Assembly: GCF_003594885.1 (NCBI RefSeq) | Contig: NZ_QZEZ01000007.1 | Location: 124,001 to 188,000, forward strand | Direction of reading: 5' to 3' | DNA length: 64,000 nucleotides | From: Vallicoccus soli | GTDB taxonomy: Bacteria; Actinomycetota; Actinomycetes; Motilibacterales; Motilibacteraceae | Shown here: positions 24,023-32,480 of the stretch, one piece after another | Layout: every line of letters begins with the position of its first letter | Numbering within the stretch: the first letter of the stretch is position 1 | The notes under the pieces: model-generated | Databases searched by the model: none | Told to the model about the DNA's origin: nothing | The model's input: only the letters and a program-made list of their open reading frames with translations | Program-made: the position numbers and the translations under genes

Positions 24023-25744
24023 TCAGTCGGCCTGGTCGGGCAGGACGAGGGGGGCGATGGCGTCGAAGGCGTCGCCGGGCCCGGGGTTGTCGGGGTGGGT
24101 GCGCCCGCCGAAGTGGGTCATGACGCCCCAGACGGCGTTGAGGGCGGTCTGCACGGCGCCCTCGGCCCAGCCGGCGGTCCAGGACACGTCGTCGCCGGCG
24201 AGGAACAGCCCGCGGTAGCGCTCGGGCAGGCGGTCCTGCTTGAAGTGGGTGAAGAGCCGCTCCTGGTAGCGGTAGTGGCCCGGCAGGTTGGCCTTGAACG
24301 CGCCCATGAAGTCGCGCTCGGCCTCCCACGAGATCGTCACGGGGGTGGCGATGATGTGCCGGCGCAGGTCGACCTTGGGGTAGACCTCCTTCAGCGACGC
24401 GAGCATCACCTCGAGCCGCTCCTCGGCCGAGAGCGGCAGCCACTTCAGCGAGTCGTCCGACCACGTGTACGACAGGCAGACCAGGCCCGGGCGGTCGGGC
24501 CCGTGGTCGAGGAGGTACGTCCCCCGCGTCATCCGGTCGGTGAGCGTCATCGACATGACGTCGCGGCCGGTCTCGGGGTCGGTGTCGCGCCAGAACGGGC
24601 GGTCCACGAGGGCGAAGAGCTTCGACGAGCCCATGTAGTGGGTGCGCTCGATCGCCGTCCAGTGGTCGATGGGGAACAGCGCGTCGTCGCACTGGATGCG
24701 GCTGAGCAGCATCCAGCTCTGGGCGGTGAACACGGCCGCGGGGTACGTGCGGATCTCGCCGCCCGCGTCGGTCACCGTGATGCTGCCCGGGTGCGTCCGG
24801 CGCAGGTGCGTGACCGCGGGCCGCGGCTGCCCGAGCGGGTGCAGGTCCGCGAGCGTGGTGCCGGCGGGCCAGTGGGCCATCCGCTCCGGAGAGCGCTTCC
24901 ACAGGCGCAGCGGCAGCTGCTGGCTGCCGCCGACGATGCTGCGGTGCTCGTCGTCGAGGCCGGTGTAGACGACGCGCAGGATCTCGAGGATGGAGTTCGG
25001 GAAGTCCGTGTCCCAGCCGCCCGTGCCGAACCCGACCTGCCCGAAGATCTCGCGGTGCCGGAACGAGCGGAACGACGGCTGCTGCGACAGGAACCCGTAG
25101 AACGTCTGGTCGTCGAGCCGGCGCACCAGGTCGTTCCAGATCTCCTTGACGCGCGCGGCGTCGCGGTCGCGGATCGCCTCCTGCATCTCGTCGTAGCGCG
25201 CCCCGCTGACGAGGGCGGCGTGCCAGGCGTCGGCGACCTCGCGGTAGACCTTGGGCAGGTCGTCGAGGGTGCGCGCGTAGTGCGACTCGCCCTTGAGGTC
25301 GATGACGGTGCTCGGGGTGGCGATGTCGAGCGGGTTGGGGAACGGCTTCGTGGTCAGCCCGACGGCGTCGACGTAGTGCCAGAACGCCGTCGAGGACGGC
25401 GGGAAGCGCATCGCGCCCATCTCCGCGACGACGCCCGGGTGGCCCTCGAACCCGACCGAGCGCAGCCGGCCGCCGATCTGGTGCGCCTCGTAGACGACGG
25501 GCTTGAGCCCGAGCCGCATGAGCTCGTACGCCGTGACGACGCCGGCGAGCCCGCCGCCGACGACCGCGACCTCGGTGCCGACCGCGGAGGCCGGGATGGT
25601 GCCGAGGCCCGCCGGGTGGCGCAGGTAGTCGTCGTACGCGAAGGGGAAGTCCGGCCCGAAGGCGGTGAGCGGGCGGGCCGCCCGGTCGGCCCGGTCGGCG
25701 TCGTACGGCTCGTCGTGGGCGGCGACGGGGACGGCGGAGGTCAC
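24023..25744 (-). CDS. Flavin monoamine oxidase family protein
   Basis: A 573-residue FAD enzyme. The dinucleotide site is VAVVGGGLAGVVTAYELMRLG near residue 55, followed by VYEAHQIGGRLRS, the conserved GG-R of amine oxidases. The C-terminal FAD block is GLFLAGDDVSWTAGWAEGAVQTALNAV. The GAMRFPPSSTAFWHYVDAVGL region matches the group of bacterial tryptophan/phenylalanine-2-monooxygenase and related amine oxidases. It would oxidise an amine or amino acid to an aldehyde, imine or amide with peroxide. GTG 25744 has AGGAG upstream. It diverges from a GABA transaminase, so a polyamine or GABA-pathway amine is a fair guess. Confidence 0.85.
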   Translation of the reverse strand: MTSAVPVAAHDEPYDADRADRAARPLTAFGPDFPFAYDDYLRHPAGLGTIPASAVGTEVAVVGGGLAGVVTAYELMRLGLKPVVYEAHQIGGRLRSVGFEGHPGVVAEMGAMRFPPSSTAFWHYVDAVGLTTKPFPNPLDIATPSTVIDLKGESHYARTLDDLPKVYREVADAWHAALVSGARYDEMQEAIRDRDAARVKEIWNDLVRRLDDQTFYGFLSQQPSFRSFRHREIFGQVGFGTGGWDTDFPNSILEILRVVYTGLDDEHRSIVGGSQQLPLRLWKRSPERMAHWPAGTTLADLHPLGQPRPAVTHLRRTHPGSITVTDAGGEIRTYPAAVFTAQSWMLLSRIQCDDALFPIDHWTAIERTHYMGSSKLFALVDRPFWRDTDPETGRDVMSMTLTDRMTRGTYLLDHGPDRPGLVCLSYTWSDDSLKWLPLSAEERLEVMLASLKEVYPKVDLRRHIIATPVTISWEAERDFMGAFKANLPGHYRYQERLFTHFKQDRLPERYRGLFLAGDDVSWTAGWAEGAVQTALNAVWGVMTHFGGRTHPDNPGPGDAFDAIAPLVLPDQAD

Positions 25745-25803
25745 GGGCGGGCTCCTGGGGTCGTCTGGGGCGGGCGCGCGGGCCCTCGTCGGAGGATCAC
25801 CTC

Positions 25804-25824
25804 GGGTTGCTCCTCTGTCAACCC
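25804..25824. promoter_or_regulatory. Possible operator/promoter in the amine oxidase-gabT divergent region
   Basis: GGGTTG (25804-25809) and CAACCC (25819-25824) form an inverted repeat. On the minus strand TTGACA (25816-25821) overlaps it and is a -35 candidate for the amine oxidase gene; the -10 is not clear. The 198-bp gap between the two divergent genes holds no reading frame of note. A regulator binding here could control both genes. Confidence 0.35.
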
Positions 25825-25942
25825 TGGTTTCATGGTGGCGGTGGCGACTACCGTGGTCGTGCCGGGACGCTGCCCGCAGCGGCGGCCCGGGCACCCCCTG
25901 CAGAGCACCCGAGCACCACCCCGAGCAGCCCCTGGAGGCACC

Positions 25943-27295
25943 GTGACCGGCACCGCGACGGAGAGGGCGACGGGCGCGCCCGCGCAGGAGCGCCGGCTGG
26001 TCACCGCCCTGCCGGGCCCCCGCTCGCAGGCGCTCCTCGAGCGGCGCCGCGCCGTGGTCTCGGCCGGCGTCGGCACCACGCTGCCGGTGTTCGTCGAGCG
26101 GGCCGGGGGCGGGGTGCTCGTCGACGTCGACGGCAACTCGCTCATCGACTTCGGCGCCGGCATCGCCGTGGTCAACGTCGGCAACGCCGCGCCGCGGGTC
26201 GTCGACGCGGTGCAGGCGCAGGTCGCCGACTTCACGCACACGTGCTTCATGGTGACGCCCTACGAGGGGTACGTCGCGGTCTGCGAGCGGCTCGCCGAGG
26301 TGACCCCGGGCTCGTACGAGAAGCGCTCGGCGCTGTTCAACTCGGGGTCCGAGGCCGTCGAGAACGCCGTGAAGATCGCGCGGCACGCGACCGGGCGCCA
26401 GGCGGTCGTGGTGTTCGACCACGCGTACCACGGGCGCACCAACCTCACGATGGCGCTGACGGCGAAGAGCATGCCGTACAAGCACCGCTTCGGGCCGTTC
26501 GCCGGCGAGGTCTACCGGGTGCCGATGTCGTACCCGTTCCGCGACCCCGAGGGCATGACGGGCGCCGAGGCGGCCGAGCGCGCGCTGCGCCAGGTGGAGG
26601 TGCAGGTCGGCGCCGGGAACGTCGCCGCGGTGCTCATCGAGCCGGTGCAGGGCGAGGGCGGCTTCGTCGTGCCGGCGCCCGGCTTCCTGCCGGCGGTGTC
26701 CGCCTGGTGCCGCGAGAACGGCGCGCTCTTCGTCGCCGACGAGATCCAGACCGGCTTCTGCCGCACCGGCGACTGGTTCGCCTGCGAGGACGAGGACGTC
26801 GTGCCCGACCTCGTCACCACCGCCAAGGGCATCGCCGGCGGCCTGCCGCTCGCCGCCGTCACCGGGCGGGCCGAGGTCATGGACGCGGTGCACGCGGGCG
26901 GCCTCGGGGGGACGTACGGCGGCAACCCGCTGGCCTGCGCCGCGGCGCTCGCCAGCATCGAGACGATGCGCGAGCTCGACCTGGCCGGTGCCGCGCGCGC
27001 GATCGGCGCCGCGATGCTGCCGCGGCTGCGCGCCCTGCAGGAGCGGCACCCGGTCGTCGGCGACGTCCGCGGCCGCGGCGCGATGGTCGCCCTCGAGCTG
27101 GTCCGCCCCGGCACGCTCGAGCCGGACGCCGAGACCACGCAGCGGGTCGCCCGGGCCTGCCACGCCGAGGGGCTCGTCGTCCTCACCGCCGGGACGTACG
27201 GCAACGTGCTGCGCTTCCTGCCGCCGCTCGTCATGCCCGAGCACCTGCTCGAGGAGGGTCTCGGCATCCTCGAGGGGGCCTTCGCCGCGCTCTGA
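25943..27295 (+). CDS. gabT: 4-aminobutyrate--2-oxoglutarate transaminase
   Basis: A 450-residue class III PLP aminotransferase converting GABA plus 2-oxoglutarate to succinate semialdehyde plus glutamate. Blocks include DGNSLIDFGAGIAVVNVGN, LFNSGSEAVENAVKIAR (phosphate-binding SG-S/A), VVVFDHAYHGRTNLTMALT, IEPVQGEGGFVVP, FVADEIQTGFCRTG (Asp to the PLP ring) and the Schiff-base Lys in TTAKGIAGGLPLAAVTG. Length and motifs fit actinobacterial GabT well. GTG 25943 follows GGAGG. It diverges from the amine oxidase and fits an agmatine-putrescine-GABA route with the aldehyde dehydrogenase and agmatinase genes 5-8 kb on. Confidence 0.92.
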   Translation: MTGTATERATGAPAQERRLVTALPGPRSQALLERRRAVVSAGVGTTLPVFVERAGGGVLVDVDGNSLIDFGAGIAVVNVGNAAPRVVDAVQAQVADFTHTCFMVTPYEGYVAVCERLAEVTPGSYEKRSALFNSGSEAVENAVKIARHATGRQAVVVFDHAYHGRTNLTMALTAKSMPYKHRFGPFAGEVYRVPMSYPFRDPEGMTGAEAAERALRQVEVQVGAGNVAAVLIEPVQGEGGFVVPAPGFLPAVSAWCRENGALFVADEIQTGFCRTGDWFACEDEDVVPDLVTTAKGIAGGLPLAAVTGRAEVMDAVHAGGLGGTYGGNPLACAAALASIETMRELDLAGAARAIGAAMLPRLRALQERHPVVGDVRGRGAMVALELVRPGTLEPDAETTQRVARACHAEGLVVLTAGTYGNVLRFLPPLVMPEHLLEEGLGILEGAFAAL

Positions 27296-27440
27296 GCGCG
27301 GACCGCCACCCCCGGCCCCGTGCCGCCTGGGGGTTGACAAAGGGCCGCTGATCTGCGACCGCCCGTTTCGGGGGCGGCGGCGCGGGGAGCCTCCGTGGCG
27401 GACGCGCCGGACCGTGGCGCTGCGAACGAGGAGGGGACGC

Positions 27441-28172
27441 ATGGCCACGAACGAGAACGGTGCGACGTCGATCGGCCGCACCGGCGGCACGACCGGCACG
27501 GGGGACGACCGCATCGAGGTGCGCCACGCCGACGGGCGGACCGAGCGCTCCGGCGGGATGCGCGACCGGCTCGACCGCGACGGCGACGGCCGCCTCGACA
27601 AGGACGACGTGCGCGGGCGCGACACCGACCACGGCACGGCCCACCAGGGCGGCGGCGTGCGCGACCGGCTCGACCGCGACGGCGACGGCCGCCTCGACAA
27701 GGACGACGTGCGCGGGCGCGACACCGACCACGGGCGCGGGGGCTACCCGCCGGCGTACCAGCGGGCCGGCTACGACCCCCGCGTCGGGGACGACGTGGAG
27801 CACCGCGTCTCGCACAAGCCCGCCAAGACGAGCGCGGCGGCGGTCTTCGCCCTCGTGTTCGGCCTCGCGGCGCTGCTGTCGGTGCTCACCGTCATCCTCA
27901 GCCCGCTCGGCCTCGTGCTCGGCATCATCGGCATCGTGCTCGGCATCGTCGGCATGAAGATGGCCGGGCGGGTCGGCGTCACCGGCAAGGGCGTGGCCAT
28001 CGGGGGTCTCGTGCTGAGCATCCTCGCGGTGCTCCTGGCCGCCGTGCTCGCCGCCGGCGTCACCACGTTCCTCAACGACGAGGGCGCCGTGGACCGACTC
28101 GAGCAGCGCATCGAGAACCTGCGCGACGACCTGCCGCAGGACGTCGAGGTGCCGGAGTCCGTCACCCCCTGA
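27441..28172 (+). CDS. DUF4190-like membrane protein with duplicated EF-hand-like loop
   Basis: A 243-residue protein. The N-terminal half carries two copies of DRLDRDGDGRLDKDD, a D-x-D-x-D-G-x-L-x-x-x-D loop like EF-hand/dockerin calcium sites. At DNA level 27559-27634 and 27658-27733 are identical over 76 bp, a recent 99-bp tandem duplication. The C-terminal half has KTSAAAVFALVFGLAALLSVLTVIL and GLVLGIIGIVLGIVGMKMAG, then a further helix, as in DUF4190 proteins, followed by an acidic tail with a short coiled coil (VDRLEQRIENLRDDL). ATG 27441 follows GAGGAGGGG. The acidic repeats face the side opposite the tail or the cytoplasm; calcium binding is inferred. Confidence 0.78.
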   Translation: MATNENGATSIGRTGGTTGTGDDRIEVRHADGRTERSGGMRDRLDRDGDGRLDKDDVRGRDTDHGTAHQGGGVRDRLDRDGDGRLDKDDVRGRDTDHGRGGYPPAYQRAGYDPRVGDDVEHRVSHKPAKTSAAAVFALVFGLAALLSVLTVILSPLGLVLGIIGIVLGIVGMKMAGRVGVTGKGVAIGGLVLSILAVLLAAVLAAGVTTFLNDEGAVDRLEQRIENLRDDLPQDVEVPESVTP

Positions 28173-28184
28173 CCGACCCGCCCC

Positions 28185-28217
28185 AGGGCCCCCACCCGCA
28201 CGCCGGGTGGGGGCCCT
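28185..28217 (+). terminator. Rho-independent-type hairpin
   Basis: AGGGCCCCCACCCG (28185-28198) and CGGGTGGGGGCCCT (28204-28217) pair perfectly over 14 bp around the loop CACGC, 12 bases after the stop of the DUF4190-like gene. There is no T run. It most likely ends that transcript before the SGNH hydrolase promoter. Confidence 0.75.
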
Positions 28218-28328
28218 CGCGCGTCGGGGTCGCGGTGCGTGAGGGGTCCGGGGCTTCCCGTGACGGTACGGGGGGTGGTAGACCTGCCCCGCTCGTCCGG
28301 TCCCTCCCCGTCGTCGTGGAGCGTGCGC

Positions 28329-29687
28329 ATGCGTCCCGAGCCCCCCGCCCCGCCGTCCACGCTGCGCCGCCTGCTCGGCGCCGCCGCCGCGACCGCCACC
28401 GCCGTCGCCCTGCTCGTCGCGCCGCAGGCGCAGGCCGCGCCCGACCCGGCGGGCGGCGGCGCCGGCGCGTCCGCCGCGGCCCGCGCCGGGACGACGTACG
28501 CCGGCGTCTGGGGGTCGAGCCTGCAGGGCGTGCACGGGACCGCCCCCGACGCCACCGTGCGCCAGATCGCCAAGGTCTCGGTCGACGTCACGAGCGTCCG
28601 CGTGCGCTTCGGCAACCCGCACGGCGACGCCCCGGTGCGGGTGCGCGAGGCCTGGGTCGGGCGGCCGGTCGCCGACGGCTCCGCCCGCCTGGTCCCCGGC
28701 TCGAACCACCGCCTCACCTTCGACGGCCGGCGCTCGGTGAGCATCCGGCCCGGCGGGCAGGCCTGGAGCGACCCGGTCCCGCTGCGCGTCGCGGGCGGGC
28801 GCGACGTGGCGGTGAGCGTGTACGCGCCCGGCAGCCCGGTCAACGACCACACGTTCCCGCCGTTCCCCGCGGACCCGCCCGCGTCGTACATCGGCACCGG
28901 CGGCAACACCGCCGCCGAGGAGTCCGACCGGTCCTTCCCCGCGTACCCCGTGCTGCCCGGCGACGCGCCCAGCACGGAGACCGGCTACCACCCGGGGCAG
29001 ACCTGGTGGGTGGACGTGGTCGCGGGGCGCGCGGCCGCCCGCGGCGCGCTGGTCACGCTCGGCGACTCCATCACCGACGGGTACCAGGCGGTGGGCCCGC
29101 CCGGGCGCCGCTGGACCGACGTGCTGGCCGAGCGGCTGCGCGCCGTGCCCGCGCGGCACCGGCTCTCCGTCGTCAACGCCGGCATCTCCGGCAACACGGT
29201 GAGCCGCCAGCCCAACCCGTACGACCCCACCGGCCAGTGCTGCGGCGAGCCCGCGCCGGTCCGGCTCCAGCGCGACGTCCTGTCGGTGCCCGGCGTGCGC
29301 ACCGTGATGCTGCTCGAGGGCACGAACGACATCGGGGGCGGCGAGAACGCCGAGCCCGCGGCGGCGCGGCAGGTCATCGGGGGGATGCAGGAGGTCGTGC
29401 GCCGCGCCGAGGCGCGGGGGCTGCGCACGGTCGGCGCGACGGTCCTGCCGATGTGCAACCCGGCCGGCAGCGCGAAGGAGCGCGTGCGCCTGGCGGTCAA
29501 CCGCTGGATCCGCACCAGCGGCGCCTTCGACGCGGTCGTCGACTTCGACCGGGTCCTGCGCGACCCCGAGGACCCCACGGTCATGCGGGAGGACCTGCGC
29601 CACGACTGCTACCACCCCAACGCCGCCGGTGACGCGCTGCTCGGCGCGGCCGTCCCCCTCGCGGCGCTCGGGGTGCGCGGCGGCTGA
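28329..29687 (+). CDS. Secreted SGNH/GDSL hydrolase
   Basis: A 452-residue secreted esterase/lipase-type protein. Residues 1-38 are a signal peptide (RR, then AAAATATAVALLVAPQAQA and cleavage before APDPAG). A beta-rich region of about 190 residues follows. The catalytic domain has block I LVTLGDSITDGYQ (Ser nucleophile), block II GISGN, block III EGTNDIG and block V DCYHPNAAGDALLG (Asp/His). The order S-G-N-H is complete. ATG 28329 is preceded by GGAG at seven bases; GTG 28323 is an alternative. It probably cleaves ester bonds on carbohydrate or lipid outside the cell. Confidence 0.88.
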   Translation: MRPEPPAPPSTLRRLLGAAAATATAVALLVAPQAQAAPDPAGGGAGASAAARAGTTYAGVWGSSLQGVHGTAPDATVRQIAKVSVDVTSVRVRFGNPHGDAPVRVREAWVGRPVADGSARLVPGSNHRLTFDGRRSVSIRPGGQAWSDPVPLRVAGGRDVAVSVYAPGSPVNDHTFPPFPADPPASYIGTGGNTAAEESDRSFPAYPVLPGDAPSTETGYHPGQTWWVDVVAGRAAARGALVTLGDSITDGYQAVGPPGRRWTDVLAERLRAVPARHRLSVVNAGISGNTVSRQPNPYDPTGQCCGEPAPVRLQRDVLSVPGVRTVMLLEGTNDIGGGENAEPAAARQVIGGMQEVVRRAEARGLRTVGATVLPMCNPAGSAKERVRLAVNRWIRTSGAFDAVVDFDRVLRDPEDPTVMREDLRHDCYHPNAAGDALLGAAVPLAALGVRGG

Positions 29688-29694
29688 GCGGTCC

Positions 29695-29765
29695 CCCGGG
29701 AACCGCAGAAGGCGCCCCTCTCGCGGACTAGCCGCCAGAAGGGCGCCTTCTGCGGTACCCCGGGT
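29695..29765. repeat. Family C hairpin between convergent genes
   Basis: The 15-bp arms ACCGCAGAAGGCGCC (29702-29716) and GGCGCCTTCTGCGGT (29742-29756) are exact inverses, extended outward by CCCGGG pairs with a bulge. It lies between the converging ends of the SGNH hydrolase and GGDEF-EAL genes. A close relative occurs at 37145-37195. It probably acts as a bidirectional terminator. Confidence 0.75.
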
Positions 29766-29783
29766 GCCGCAGCGCGGGCGGGA

Positions 29784-32480
29784 TCAGGACGCGCCGGCGC
29801 GGGCGGGCCCCTGCGCGAGCACGGCCGCCGGGGGCATCGGGCGGGCGATGAGGAACCCCTGCGCCTCGTCGCAGCCGACCTCGCGCAGGGCGCTGAGCTG
29901 GTGGGACTCCTCGACGCCCTCGGCGACGACGCGCAGCCCGAAGGTGTGGGCGGCGCTGACGATGAGGTGCACGAGCTCGCGGTAGCGCGGCTCGGTGGAG
30001 GCGACGAAGCTCCGGTCGATCTTGAGCGTGTCGACGGGGAGCCGCTGCAGCTGGCCGATCGAGGTGTAGCCCGTGCCGAAGTCGTCGATGGCGACGGACA
30101 CCCCGAGCCGGCGCAGCGCGGCGAGCCGCTCGACGGCGACGGGGTCGTCGACGACGGTCGTCTCGGTGATCTCCAGGACGAGGCGCCGCGGGTCGAGCCC
30201 CGAGGCGGCGAGCGCGTCCTGCACGTCCTCCACGACGTGCCCGCCGGCGAGGTGGTGGCCGGACACGTTGACCGCGACCGTGACGTCGTCGCCGACGAGC
30301 CCCCCGCCGGTCCACGCCACGAGCTGGCGGGTCGCCTCGGCGAGCGCGAAGCGCCCGAGGTCCGCGACGAGGCTGCTCTTCTCCGCCACCGGGATGAACG
30401 CGTCGGGGGCGACCAGGCCGTGCCCGCGTCGCTCCCAGCGCATGAGCGCCTCGAAGCCGCGCACCGCCCCGCTCGGGACGTCGACGACCGGCTGGTAGTG
30501 CAGCAGGAACTCCCCGGCCCGCAGGCCGGAGCGGATGGCGTCCTCCAGCTCCGTGCGGTGCTGCAGCTCGCTGCGCAGCGCGTCGTCGAAGAGCTCGGCG
30601 CCGCCGCGACCGCCGGCCTTGGCGCGGTACGCCGCCGCGTCGGCCTCGGCGAGCAGGCGGCTGGCGGACCCGTCGCCGTCGCGGGCCACGGCGATGCCGA
30701 CGCTCGCCCCGACGGTGACGTCGCGCCCGTGGGTGCGGACCGGCGCCGAGACCGCGGCGATGGTGCGGTGGGCCAGGTCGAGCAGCGCGCGCGGGTCGTC
30801 GTCGACCCGCTCGAGCAGCACGACGAACTCGTCCCCGCCGAGCCGGCACACCACGTCTCCGGAGCGTACGACCTGCTCCATGCGGTGCGAGACCTCCTGC
30901 AGCACCTGGTCGCCGGCGGCGTGCCCCAGGCTGTCGTTGACCCGCTTGAAGTGGTCGAGGTCGACGAAGAGCAGGCCGACGGCGGTGCCGGCGCGCCGGC
31001 CGCGGTGCAGGGCCCCCTCGATGAGGCGCAGCGCCTGGGCCCGGTTCGGCAGGGAGGTGAGCTGGTCGTGCGCCGCCTGGTGGGCGAGGGTCGACTGCAG
31101 CTCCTCGCGCTGGCGGATCGCGTGGACGATGCCGAGCAGCGAGGCGTGCACGGCGGCGCCGAGGGGGCCGGGCAGCGGGCGGGAGGTGGCGACGTCGCCG
31201 AGGTCGCCGCGCGCGACGCGCCGCGCCTGCTCCTCGACCTGGCGCAGCGCCGCGACGGTGGTGCCCAGCGCGCGTGCCGCCGTGCGCACCTCGCGCGGGC
31301 CGGACTCGCCGACGTCGACCAGGCGGCCCTCGCTGACGTCGCGCGCGTCCTGGGCGAGCCGCCCGAGCGAGCGGGTGAGCCCGCGCCCCACGAGGACGAC
31401 GAGGAGCAGCGCGAGCAGCGCGGTGAGGGCGCACAGGGCGACGGTGGCGAGCAGCGCCGCGTGCGCATCGGCGCGCCGCTGGGCAGCGAGCCGCACGGCC
31501 TGGTCGGTCGCGGTGCGCTGCACCGCGGCCAGCGCGCTGTCCCGGGCGCCGGACTGCAGCTGCAGCCGCAGGACCTCCGGCACGCTGAGGACGTCGGCGC
31601 CGGTGCCGGCACCGGCCGCCCGCTCGCTGAAGGCGTCGAAGGCGCGCAGCGCGGGGTCTGCTGCCGCCCGCTCCCAGGCGGCCCGGACCAGCGGGGTGCC
31701 GAGGCCGTCCGTCTGCAGCCGTGCCGACCGGTAGGCGCCCCAGTACGTCAGCCAGCGGCTGCGGTTGGCCTCGAGGCCGGTGCCGAGCGGCACCCGGGTG
31801 CTGAGGAAGAGCGGGAGCTCGGTGTTCGCCGCCTGCGTCGTCGTGCTCACCACCTGCAGGTCGGAGATCGCGCGGAGCATGAGCGGGTCGAGCCCGTTGC
31901 TCAGCGCGACCGCCACCTCGGTGCGCTCCTCGCGCGCGAGGCGGTGCACCAGCGCGTCGTAGTCGTCGTAGAGCGCGACGAGGTCCGGGTCCTCGGCGTC
32001 GCGCAGCCGCCGCAGCTCGGCGGCGACCTCCCGGACCACGGCGCCGGCGCGGGTCCCCTGGGGCACGGCGGCCAGCGCCGCGTCGGTGCCCCGACGGGTG
32101 GCCCCCAGCTGCAGGCCGGTGACCACGCTCAGCCGGGTGGCGGCCCCCGCGTCGACGCCGCTGGCGCGCGCGAGCTCGGGGTCCTCGACGATGAGCTGGG
32201 TGAACGCGGGCAGGACCTCGCGGACCACCGCCGTGCGGGCCGCGCTCAGGGCGTCCACCGAGCGCAGGGCGGCCTCGGCCCGCGCAGCTGCCTCCACGTC
32301 GGCGTGCCGGTCGGCGACGAGGCCGCCCGAGGCCGCGACGCCAGCGGTCAGCGGCAGCAGGACGAGGGCGAGCAGCCGCCGGCGCAGGGAGCCGCCGTGG
32401 GGGGCGAGGGGGCTGGGCACCTCCGCCCATCGGCAGCGGCGGCCCGGACCTGCGGGGTCCCGGGCCGCCGCTGACGTCAC
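29784..32480 (-). CDS. NIT-like sensor, HAMP, GGDEF-EAL protein
   Basis: About 898 residues. A transmembrane helix (LLALVLLPLTAGVAASGGLVAD) is followed by a ~270-residue outside domain with the look of a nitrate/nitrite-sensing (NIT) domain (NGLDPLMLRAISDLQVVSTTTQAANTELPLFL). A second helix, HAMP, a GGDEF domain (CRLGGDEFVVLL) and an EAL domain (RGFEALMRW, AVNVSG, LEITET, AIDDFGTGY, TLKIDR, VAEGVE, QGFLIARP) come next. Five residues before GGDEF is RSGD, an RxxD inhibitory site. The start is either GTG 32480, overlapping the aldehyde dehydrogenase stop (GTGA), or GTG 32420, which has no well-spaced ribosome site. If coupled, c-di-GMP turnover is tied to the catabolic operon. Confidence 0.87.
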   Translation of the reverse strand: MTSAAARDPAGPGRRCRWAEVPSPLAPHGGSLRRRLLALVLLPLTAGVAASGGLVADRHADVEAAARAEAALRSVDALSAARTAVVREVLPAFTQLIVEDPELARASGVDAGAATRLSVVTGLQLGATRRGTDAALAAVPQGTRAGAVVREVAAELRRLRDAEDPDLVALYDDYDALVHRLAREERTEVAVALSNGLDPLMLRAISDLQVVSTTTQAANTELPLFLSTRVPLGTGLEANRSRWLTYWGAYRSARLQTDGLGTPLVRAAWERAAADPALRAFDAFSERAAGAGTGADVLSVPEVLRLQLQSGARDSALAAVQRTATDQAVRLAAQRRADAHAALLATVALCALTALLALLLVVLVGRGLTRSLGRLAQDARDVSEGRLVDVGESGPREVRTAARALGTTVAALRQVEEQARRVARGDLGDVATSRPLPGPLGAAVHASLLGIVHAIRQREELQSTLAHQAAHDQLTSLPNRAQALRLIEGALHRGRRAGTAVGLLFVDLDHFKRVNDSLGHAAGDQVLQEVSHRMEQVVRSGDVVCRLGGDEFVVLLERVDDDPRALLDLAHRTIAAVSAPVRTHGRDVTVGASVGIAVARDGDGSASRLLAEADAAAYRAKAGGRGGAELFDDALRSELQHRTELEDAIRSGLRAGEFLLHYQPVVDVPSGAVRGFEALMRWERRGHGLVAPDAFIPVAEKSSLVADLGRFALAEATRQLVAWTGGGLVGDDVTVAVNVSGHHLAGGHVVEDVQDALAASGLDPRRLVLEITETTVVDDPVAVERLAALRRLGVSVAIDDFGTGYTSIGQLQRLPVDTLKIDRSFVASTEPRYRELVHLIVSAAHTFGLRVVAEGVEESHQLSALREVGCDEAQGFLIARPMPPAAVLAQGPARAGAS

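Noticed and set aside
27330-27360. Promoter from GGGTTGACAAAGG before the DUF4190-like gene
   Set aside because: A good -35 match (TTGACA) is present, but no -10 box lies 16-19 bp downstream, so no promoter was called.
25745-27724. N-terminal extension of the amine oxidase back to 27724
   Set aside because: The extra ~660 codons run antisense through gabT and are low complexity. GTG 25744 has a proper ribosome site and fits the family start.
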